NCBI GenBank assembly: GCA_025362325.1
Contig: JANYGO010000228.1
Span: forward strand, 1 to 33,852
Length of the DNA stretch: 33,852 nt
DNA from: Cyanobacteriota bacterium
GTDB taxonomy: Bacteria; Cyanobacteriota; Cyanobacteriia; Cyanobacteriales; Microcoleaceae
Direction of reading: 5' to 3'
Within the stretch, counting starts at the first letter, position 1, and every line of letters begins with the position of its first letter. The translations under genes were made by a program, and so were the position numbers. Positions 27,417 through 33,852 of this stretch are shown in pieces. The notes beneath the pieces are model-generated. The model did not search any database. It saw only the letters and a program-made list of their open reading frames with translations, and was not told the origin of the DNA.

Positions 27417-27582
27417 GGGTGCATCTCTATTTGGCAAGGGCGAAGCACCTGACGGCACATAATTTATTCGTGATAACCAGAGATTGACTACCGAAATGCT
27501 GGGTGCATCTCATTTTTGCAAGGGCGAAGCATTTCGGCACATAATTTATTAGTGATAATCAGAGATTGACTACCGAAATGCT
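27417..27582. repeat. 83-base direct repeat pair (mirror copy)
   Basis: This is the reverse complement of 6271-6436, again next to the 3' end of dnaA. The same substitutions distinguish the two units in both arms. Confidence 0.78.
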
Positions 27583-27666
27583 TCGCCCCTACGGGTATAT
27601 TTATACTCATTGAAATGCACCAGTCCGAATCCCTGTCATGGCTTCCTTCTTCCTTCTTTGTTCTGC

Positions 27667-29037
27667 TCAACTTTTGCGGCTGACAACGTTAATTCGATCG
27701 CTCAATTGACGCAAAGTTTGGGCTAAAGTTGGATCGGTGTTGCGCAACTGAGCAATTTTATCGCAACTGTAAAGCACAGTCGTGTGATCCTTGCCGCCGA
27801 AAACTTCGCCAACTTTTGGCAAACTCAAACCAGTATGTTGCCGAATTAAATACATCCCAATTTGACGGGCAAAGCTAATTTCTCGCCTGCGGGAAATCCC
27901 CTTCAAATCTTCCACAGAAACATCAAACGCCTCGGCCACAACTGCAATTACCGCATCGGGAGTCGCCTGTACGGTTTCAGTTTGCGGATTCAAAACTGGG
28001 GCGATATTCTCAACTGTCATCGGCAAACCGGTAATGGAAAGATATGCTACGGCCCGTATCAAAGCTCCTTCTAATTCCCGCACATTGGAAGCATAGCTAG
28101 AAGCAATGTATTCAATCACATCTCGCGGCAGCCTCATATTTTCATATTCAGATTTTTTCTGCAAAATTGCCATCCTAGTTTCTAAGTCTGGCAATTGAAT
28201 ATCGGCAATTAATCCCATGGAAAATCTGGAACACAAACGCTCTTGCAGGCGGGGGATTTGCTGCGGCGGGCGATCGGAAGCTAAAACGACTTGATTTCCG
28301 GCTTCGTGCAAAGTATTGAAAGTGTGAAAAAATTCTTCTTGCGTGTATTCTTTGCCTTCGATAAACTGGATATCATCTATTAATAAAACATCGGCATCGC
28401 GATAGTGATCGCGGAAACTTTGCATACTATCTTTGCGAATAGCTGCGATTAAATCGTTAGTGAATTTCTCAGTAGAAACGTAAAAAATTTTGGCGTTGGG
28501 GTCGATTTCTAAGCGATAATGACCGATCGCCTGCATCAAATGAGTTTTCCCCAAACCAACGCCTCCGCACAAAAAGAGGGGATTGAATTCTCGGCCCGGA
28601 GACTCGGCTACGGCGAGGGATGCTGCGTGAGCCATGCGGTTGTTGGAACCGACGACAAAGCGGGAAAATACGTATTTGGGGTTTAAATGGGCTGGTTTAG
28701 GTGGGTGTAGCGAGTGGCTTTCGGGGCGATCGGCGATCGGGGACGGCCAAATCATGGCGGAGTCGTTGCTGCCACCTGTTTCGGTGCCCCCGGCAATTGT
28801 CAAGTAAATTTCTACGGGATAGCCAAGAATTTCTTCAACTGCATCGGCAATGATTTTGACGTAATATTTCTGCAACCAATTGCGAGCAAAGGGGTTGGGG
28901 GCGCTGACGATCAAACAGTTATTTTCCAGTTGTTCAGCCCTGGCTGTTTTGATCCACGTCTCAAAGCTAGGTCTGCTCAGTTGTACCTGGAGACGTTCAA
29001 GTATCTGATTCCACAGACTTTCGAGGGTAATGTCCAC
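27667..29037 (-). CDS. dnaA: Chromosomal replication initiator DnaA (mirror copy)
   Basis: This is the identical 456-residue DnaA with a GTG start at 29035-29037, Walker [10 protein letters not shown] and the domain [11 protein letters not shown] signature. Two identical dnaA genes facing each other around two identical origins would be extraordinary in a real chromosome. This supports an artefact. Confidence 0.94.
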   Translation of the reverse strand: MDITLESLWNQILERLQVQLSRPSFETWIKTARAEQLENNCLIVSAPNPFARNWLQKYYVKIIADAVEEILGYPVEIYLTIAGGTETGGSNDSAMIWPSPIADRPESHSLHPPKPAHLNPKYVFSRFVVGSNNRMAHAASLAVAESPGREFNPLFLCGGVGLGKTHLMQAIGHYRLEIDPNAKIFYVSTEKFTNDLIAAIRKDSMQSFRDHYRDADVLLIDDIQFIEGKEYTQEEFFHTFNTLHEAGNQVVLASDRPPQQIPRLQERLCSRFSMGLIADIQLPDLETRMAILQKKSEYENMRLPRDVIEYIASSYASNVRELEGALIRAVAYLSITGLPMTVENIAPVLNPQTETVQATPDAVIAVVAEAFDVSVEDLKGISRRREISFARQIGMYLIRQHTGLSLPKVGEVFGGKDHTTVLYSCDKIAQLRNTDPTLAQTLRQLSDRINVVSRKS

Positions 29038-29244
29038 TGCTTACCTTTGCCGATCGGCATTCAAGAGATTAATTCTACAGTCTAGAAAGTTTAGTCTTCT
29101 GATGCTAAAGTTTAAGGGAGTCTGCCGTAGCTTGCGGGGCGGGACGCCATCGCCCAAAAATTTTGCGGATCTGTGGATATAGCAGGTATCGAAGAGCTGC
29201 TAGGCAAGTATTTAAATTTGGCAGGAAAGCCTTAAAACGTCGCG
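29038..29244. promoter_or_regulatory. Divergent dnaA/htrA intergenic region (mirror copy)
   Basis: This is the reverse complement of 4609-4815, with the possible DnaA box at 29172-29180. Confidence 0.45.
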
Positions 29245-30486
29245 ATGAAGAGTTCTACTGGCAAATTTTGGAAGCAACCGGCAATTTACATATTGCTGCT
29301 GGTAACGGGAGCCGGAGCCGCCATGTTGGGCGATCGGCTGTCGGTTTCTCAATTACGTGCAAATTCGGGCGATTCAGGACAAACGGCGCTGCAACCGAGA
29401 TTGCAAGTGCCTGCTAATAGTAAGCCTCAAGCTAGCAAAGTCTTGCCGCCTGTGCCCTTGTCGGGGGATACGGCTAATGTAAATTTTATTGTGGCTGCGG
29501 TGGCCAAAGTTGGCCCGGCGGTGGTGCGGATAGATGCTTCGCGCCGGGTAAAACCGGGAAATCAAGGTGTTTCGCCGGAGGATTTTTTTGGTGGACAACC
29601 GAATTCGGGCGGCCGGGGCGGGATTGAACGGGGCACTGGTTCGGGTTTTGTGATCGGGGCTGACGGCGTGATTCTTACGAATGCTCACGTTGTAGAGGGC
29701 GCGGATACGGTAAATGTAACTCTCAGGGACGGCCGCGGCTATCAGGGCCAGGTGTTGGGGGCGGATAAGGTGACGGATGTTGCTGTGGTGAAGATTGAGG
29801 CGAATGCTCTGCCCGTGGTGGCGATCGGCAATTCTGATAAGCTGTTGCCTGGGGAATGGGCGATCGCGATCGGCAATCCTTTGGGTTTGGACAATTCCGT
29901 AACTGCGGGGATAATTAGCGCTACAGGGCGATCGAGTAGCGAGGTGGGCGTACCTGACAAGCGGATCGGTTTTATTCAAACAGACGCTGCAATCAATCCG
30001 GGGAATTCCGGCGGCCCGCTGCTGAATGCTTCGGGCGAAGTTATTGGGATGAATACGGCGATTATTCAAGGCGCGCAAGGATTGGGGTTTGCGATTCCAA
30101 TTCAGGCGGCGCAACAGGTGGCGAAGGAACTGATTTCGACTGGGAAAGTCGAACACGCTTATTTGGGAATTGAAATGGCGACGCTGACTGCGGAGGTTAA
30201 GCAGCAAATTAACAGCAATGCTAACAGTAATCTGCGAGTTGCAGTCGATCGCGGTGTGGCGATTGTGAGTGTGGTTCCTAATTCTCCCGCAGCCGCAGCA
30301 GGTTTGCGGGCTGGTGATGTGATTCAAAAGCTGAATAATCAGCCGATTATTCAGTCGGAAGCTGTTCAGGAATTCGTGCAAAATGCTAAGGTTGGCGGCT
30401 TGTTGCAAATGGAGATTAATCGGAATGGGCAAATAGTTAATTTGACTGTTAAACCGGGGAGTTTGCCAGTTCAACAAGTTCGATAG
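29245..30486 (+). CDS. HtrA/Deg-family serine protease (mirror copy)
   Basis: This is the identical 413-residue protease: an N-terminal hydrophobic segment, the triad in NAHVVEG, TDVAVVK and NPGNSGGP, and one PDZ domain. It reads towards the mirror def gene on the plus strand. Confidence 0.92.
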   Translation: MKSSTGKFWKQPAIYILLLVTGAGAAMLGDRLSVSQLRANSGDSGQTALQPRLQVPANSKPQASKVLPPVPLSGDTANVNFIVAAVAKVGPAVVRIDASRRVKPGNQGVSPEDFFGGQPNSGGRGGIERGTGSGFVIGADGVILTNAHVVEGADTVNVTLRDGRGYQGQVLGADKVTDVAVVKIEANALPVVAIGNSDKLLPGEWAIAIGNPLGLDNSVTAGIISATGRSSSEVGVPDKRIGFIQTDAAINPGNSGGPLLNASGEVIGMNTAIIQGAQGLGFAIPIQAAQQVAKELISTGKVEHAYLGIEMATLTAEVKQQINSNANSNLRVAVDRGVAIVSVVPNSPAAAAGLRAGDVIQKLNNQPIIQSEAVQEFVQNAKVGGLLQMEINRNGQIVNLTVKPGSLPVQQVR

Positions 30487-30577
30487 GAAGAAGGAAGATT
30501 AATTACCAATTCCTCATTACCGATTCGTTTCAGTTTTAGCTCAAACGTAGTCAGAGACTGCTGTTTGACGATTAGGC

Positions 30578-30668
30578 CCAGATCTCCCTGGCACCCCCCT
30601 TGCTTTCGGGGGGGACAAGATTCTGATCAAAGTCCCCCTTGCTTTCGGGGGATGCGAGGGGGATCTGG
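30578..30668. repeat. Palindromic repeat copy B (mirror copy)
   Basis: This is the reverse complement of 3185-3275, with CCAGATC / GATCTGG outer arms, between the mirror htrA and def. Confidence 0.78.
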
Positions 30669-30733
30669 CAAGAGGATAAAAACGAGATTTTTTAATGCTT
30701 CGAGGCTTAACTTAACACCAATAACTAATTAAT

Positions 30734-31267
30734 ATGCCTGAAATCTTGCAAATTTCTCAATTAGGAAATCCCGTACTGCGCCAACCGTCTCAAGTTGTGG
30801 AGAATGTTAAGGACGATCGCATTAAACAGCTAATCGACAACCTGATTTTTACCGTACAACAGGCGAACGGAGTAGGGATTGCGGCCCCCCAAGCGGCGAA
30901 GTGCGATCGGCTGTTCATCGTCGCATCCCGCCCCAACCTGCGCTATCCCCAAGCACCGCACATGGAACCGACGGCGATGATTAATCCCCGGATTCTCGCT
31001 GCATCCACAGAAACAGTCAAAGACTGGGAAGGCTGTTTGAGTATTCCGGGGATTCGCGGGTTGGTGCCCAGAAGTAGGGCGATCGAGATAGAATACACCT
31101 GTAGAGACGGCAAAGTCCACAGACAAGAACTTACAGACTTTGTAGCCCGGATTTTTCAACACGAATACGACCATTTAGAGGGCATCGTATTTTTAGACAG
31201 GGTGGAAAATACCCGAGAACTGATGTCAGAGGATGAGTACCAGCAGCAATTTGTCAAGCTCCTGTGA
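30734..31267 (+). CDS. def: Peptide deformylase (mirror copy)
   Basis: This is the identical 177-residue deformylase with GVGIAAPQ, EGCLS and QHEYDH. Its orientation here (plus strand, followed by both TerD genes) makes the likely def-terD-terD transcription order easy to read. Confidence 0.93.
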   Translation: MPEILQISQLGNPVLRQPSQVVENVKDDRIKQLIDNLIFTVQQANGVGIAAPQAAKCDRLFIVASRPNLRYPQAPHMEPTAMINPRILAASTETVKDWEGCLSIPGIRGLVPRSRAIEIEYTCRDGKVHRQELTDFVARIFQHEYDHLEGIVFLDRVENTRELMSEDEYQQQFVKLL

Positions 31268-31322
31268 GAATTGATATAATGGCGATCGGTAACTAAGATT
31301 GATGTTGTGAATAGGAGGGCGA

Positions 31323-31895
31323 ATGTCTATCAACTTGGAAAAAGGCGGGAGAATCAATCTATCTAAAGAAGCACCAGGGCTGAAAAATGCCGGGATTGGT
31401 TTGGGATGGGATACCAATGATTCAGACACAGGCGGGGCTTTTGACTTAGATGCTTCCGTGTTTATGTTGGGTTCTGATGGCAAAATTCCCAGCGAAAAAT
31501 ACTTTGTTTTCTACAATAACAAACAGTCGCCGGACGGTTCTGTAATACACCTGGGAGATAGCACAACCGGAGAAGGATTGGGCGATGATGAAACCGTTAC
31601 AGTCGATTTAACCAAAGTCGATCCAGCCGTTCAAGAAATTGTGTTTGTGGTGACAATTCATGAAGCTGAATCGAGGAGACAGGGCTTTGGTCAAGTTCGC
31701 AATGCTTTTATCAGGATTTATGATACTACGACTAATGTAGAAGTCACTAAGTACGATTTGGATGAGGATTTTTCGAGGGAAACTGCGATGGAATTTGGCA
31801 GACTTTACAAGAAAGATGGCGAGTGGAGGTTCCAAGCAGTCGGAGAAGGCTACAATGCAGGCTTGCAAAGCTTTGTAGACAAGTATGCCGGATAA
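31323..31895 (+). CDS. TerD-domain protein, TerD/TerE type (mirror copy)
   Basis: This is the identical 190-residue product. On this strand the Shine-Dalgarno reads directly as AGGAGGGCGA just before the ATG. The acidic GDSTTGEGLGDDE loop is intact. Confidence 0.9.
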   Translation: MSINLEKGGRINLSKEAPGLKNAGIGLGWDTNDSDTGGAFDLDASVFMLGSDGKIPSEKYFVFYNNKQSPDGSVIHLGDSTTGEGLGDDETVTVDLTKVDPAVQEIVFVVTIHEAESRRQGFGQVRNAFIRIYDTTTNVEVTKYDLDEDFSRETAMEFGRLYKKDGEWRFQAVGEGYNAGLQSFVDKYAG

Positions 31896-31930
31896 AAGGT
31901 CGATATAAAACAATACGGTTCAGATAAAGT

Positions 31931-32032
31931 CGATCCCCCCTTAGCTTGCCCCCTACTCCCCCTTAAAAAAGGGAGGGGACAAGAGAGTTATCTTTCGTCC
32001 CCTTTCTTAAGGGGGATGCTGCAAGGGATCTC
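31931..32032. repeat. Palindromic repeat copy A (mirror copy)
   Basis: This is the reverse complement of 1821-1922, between the two mirror TerD genes. Confidence 0.68.
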
Positions 32033-32124
32033 TTGGGAATAAACAAATCGGACGTACTGTTGAAACCGCCCGGTCTTTTGATCAATCCCATATTGCACGA
32101 TAAACCTTACAAAATCACAAAACA

Positions 32125-32724
32125 ATGGCTATCAACTTGACAAAAGGACAATCAATCGTACTCAGCAAAAGTGAATACGACTTATCCCGATTGACAATGG
32201 CTTTGGGCTGGGATGTCGCGCAAGTTAAAAAAGGTCTTTTCGCCAGAAGCAGCGGTTTAAATTTTGACCTAGATTCCTACGCTTTGCTGCTGGGGGAAAA
32301 TGGCAAATTAAAAGCTTACAAAGAAGATGTAATTTATTACTCTCATTTAGAATCAAAGGACAAAACTGTTGTACACTCCGGCGACAATCTCACCGGGGAG
32401 GGAGACGGTGACGACGAACAAATATTGGTGAAACTCGGCTCGTTGCCAGCACAATATCATAAAATTATCTTGGGTGTAAATATCTACAATGGCAAAGAAA
32501 GAAAACAGCATTTTGGCCTGGTAGAAAATGCTTACGTGAGGGCTGTAGATGGAGGTGGGAAAGAAATCGCTCGCTATCGTTTGTCAAATGACCCTTCCTA
32601 TGAAGGCAAATTAAATATGTTGATGGGAGAAGTTTATCGAGAAGGTAGCGAGTGGAAATTTAAGGCTTTGGGAAATCCTTTGACTGAAGATATGAATGGC
32701 GTTGTCGGTTCGTTTATGCGGTGA
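32125..32724 (+). CDS. TerD-domain protein, divergent paralogue (mirror copy)
   Basis: This is the identical 199-residue product, with ALGWD, FDLDSYALLLG and the GDNLTGEGDGDDEQ loop. It is convergent with the mirror lysS across the heptamer array. Confidence 0.88.
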   Translation: MAINLTKGQSIVLSKSEYDLSRLTMALGWDVAQVKKGLFARSSGLNFDLDSYALLLGENGKLKAYKEDVIYYSHLESKDKTVVHSGDNLTGEGDGDDEQILVKLGSLPAQYHKIILGVNIYNGKERKQHFGLVENAYVRAVDGGGKEIARYRLSNDPSYEGKLNMLMGEVYREGSEWKFKALGNPLTEDMNGVVGSFMR

Positions 32725-32755
32725 GATTAATTCCGGTTGCACTCATACCGCAATT

Positions 32756-32797
32756 GTTGACTGTTGACTGTTGACTGTTGACTGTTGACTGTTGACT
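32756..32797. repeat. Heptamer array GTTGACT (mirror copy)
   Basis: Six units, the same count as at 1056-1097. Confidence 0.88.
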
Positions 32798-32953
32798 ACT
32801 GACTCGATTTTATTATTCCGATGCAACCGGAAACGATATAGCGGTTCTCACAAAAGTGAGGTATGCCCACGGAGGCCTATGCCCTATTCCCTATGCCCGA
32901 TAGTACCTCATCTTTCGCTTGAAAGGCTATTTAATATGAAAGAAGATGTTTTG

Positions 32954-33031
32954 AACCGCAGATTAACGCAGATTAACACAGATGAAATTCTATCTGCGTT
33001 AATCTGTGTTCATCCGCAAATATCTGCGGTT
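32954..33031. repeat. Inverted repeat downstream of lysS (mirror copy)
   Basis: This is the reverse complement of 822-899. The 32725-33047 gap contains only this and the heptamer array. Confidence 0.58.
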
Positions 33032-33047
33032 TAAAAAGCTACTTCAA

Positions 33048-33852
33048 TCAATCTTTAACAGGCCGCATTGTCGGGAACATCACCGCATCGCGGATGCTTT
33101 GAGTATTAGTTAAAAGCATCACCAATCTGTCTACGCCGATGCCCATTCCCGCACAATTAGGCATTCCCAAAGATAAAGCTTGAATAAAGTCTTCATCCAT
33201 GGGATGCGCTTCGTCATCGCCTGCATTTTTCTGTGCTAACTGTTCCTCAAACCGCTTTCTTTGCTCTTTCGGATCGTTCAATTCCGAGAAGCCATTCGAG
33301 TATTCCGTACCGTTAATAAACAGCTCGAAACGTTCTACAAATCCCGGTTTGCTGCGGTGTCCTTTGGCTAAGGGACTGACTTCGACAGGATAGTCGATGA
33401 TGAATGTCGGTTGAATTAGTTTGGGGACAACTAATTTGTCAAAAACTGCGTAGAGTACGTAGCCTAAACTCTGTTTTTCTAGCTGAGATAGGTGCATTTC
33501 TAGTTTGGTTGCAGAGGCGATCGCACTTTCTAAGTCCAAACTGTCAAAATCCAGCCCAAACTCGTCTCTAACAGCTTCTACCATCGTTTTCACTTGCCAG
33601 TGTTTGCCGCTAAAACCCGGATATTTTTCGCTGTAGTCGAACTTGCGCTCTAAACTAATCGTTTCTCCCTGATTCTCAATTTCCAGGACATCGCCAAAGA
33701 CAGCCGCCGCCGCGAAACACATCACATCTTCGACAACTCCTAAAATGTCGAAAACATCAGCATAAGCTTGGTAAACTTCTAAAGAGGTAAACTCGGGATT
33801 GTGAGTGCTATCAATACCTTCATTTCTAAAGGCTTTTCCTAGTTCAAATACT
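33048..33852 (-). CDS. lysS: Lysyl-tRNA synthetase, C-terminal part (mirror copy, cut by window edge)
   Basis: This is the same partial frame as 1-805, entering from the right edge with motif 2 FRNEGIDSTHNPEFT and ending with motif 3 GMGIGVDRL. Both arms lose the gene at the same base. That is expected if the contig is a folded read and not expected for two independent genomic edges. Confidence 0.92.
   Translation of the reverse strand, partial: VFELGKAFRNEGIDSTHNPEFTSLEVYQAYADVFDILGVVEDVMCFAAAAVFGDVLEIENQGETISLERKFDYSEKYPGFSGKHWQVKTMVEAVRDEFGLDFDSLDLESAIASATKLEMHLSQLEKQSLGYVLYAVFDKLVVPKLIQPTFIIDYPVEVSPLAKGHRSKPGFVERFELFINGTEYSNGFSELNDPKEQRKRFEEQLAQKNAGDDEAHPMDEDFIQALSLGMPNCAGMGIGVDRLVMLLTNTQSIRDAVMFPTMRPVKD

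Larger units (their letters stand above)
1..33852. repeat. Whole-window perfect inverted repeat (palindrome), two arms of 16926 bases
   Basis: The last bases of the window are the reverse complement of the first, and every gene on the left has an identical protein on the right in the opposite orientation, at coordinates that sum to 33853. The axis falls between 16926 and 16927 with no unpaired spacer. I compared all the large proteins and many intergenic stretches (heptamer arrays, IS ends, DnaA boxes) and saw no difference. Both arms stop at the same base inside lysS. Zero divergence over 16.9 kb points to a fold-back artefact or very recent duplication rather than an old repeat. Confidence 0.97.

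Noticed and set aside
17176-33852. A second, paralogous set of dnaA, dnaN, glyA, htrA, def, TerD and other genes
   Set aside because: All are exact mirror images with shared pseudogene lesions and repeat counts, so they are the same sequence read on the opposite strand, not paralogues.

Overview
Organism and overall shape. The window is cyanobacterial. HIP1-type GCGATCGC octamers recur in and between genes, the dnaA, dnaN, htrA and def products are of cyanobacterial type, and the intergenic repeats (heptamer tandem arrays, GTAGGGGCGAAGCA-type repeats, CCCCCTCGCATCCCCC palindromes) are typical of filamentous Oscillatoriales-like genomes. The genus is a guess from general familiarity. The dominant feature is that the whole window is one perfect inverted repeat. 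Bases 1-16926 and the reverse complement of 16927-33852 match wherever I compared them, including tandem repeats, an insertion sequence and a nonsense mutation. The axis lies between 16926 and 16927 with no spacer, so position x pairs with 33853-x. There is therefore only about 16.9 kb of unique sequence, and the right half is its mirror. The most economical reading is a fold-back (template plus complement) sequencing, amplification or assembly artefact. A hairpin chromosome end or a true giant palindrome is possible but unproven.

Unique half, left to right. (1) The 3' part of lysS (lysyl-tRNA synthetase) runs off the window edge. (2) A gap holds an inverted repeat and a heptamer tandem array. 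(3) A minus-strand block encodes two TerD-domain proteins, peptide deformylase (def) and an HtrA/Deg serine protease. (4) dnaA diverges from htrA. (5) An accessory block of about 8.5 kb separates dnaA from dnaN. It holds, on the minus strand, a class I glutamine amidotransferase overlapping an N-terminally truncated AurF-like diiron protein. On the plus strand it holds a MOSC-domain protein, serine hydroxymethyltransferase (glyA), a TRIC/glycine-transporter-type membrane protein, an ArgD-like class III aminotransferase and a MocR-type regulator. The regulator is broken by an IS630-type element and by a separate in-frame stop. (6) A probable oriC with a cluster of TTTTCCACA DnaA boxes lies directly upstream of dnaN. 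(7) dnaN is followed by about 250 bases of repeat-rich sequence leading to the axis.

How the genes fit together. lysS, def, htrA, dnaA, oriC and dnaN are housekeeping genes around the replication origin. The block between dnaA and dnaN looks acquired or rearranged. It combines glycine/serine/one-carbon and amino-group metabolism (SHMT, a putative glycine or cation channel, an aminotransferase, a PLP-binding MocR regulator), and it is decaying: a truncated diiron gene, a MITE-like insertion, an IS630 insertion and a nonsense codon. I found no convincing new defence or biosynthetic system. The most notable observations are the perfect palindrome and the eroding cassette next to the origin.
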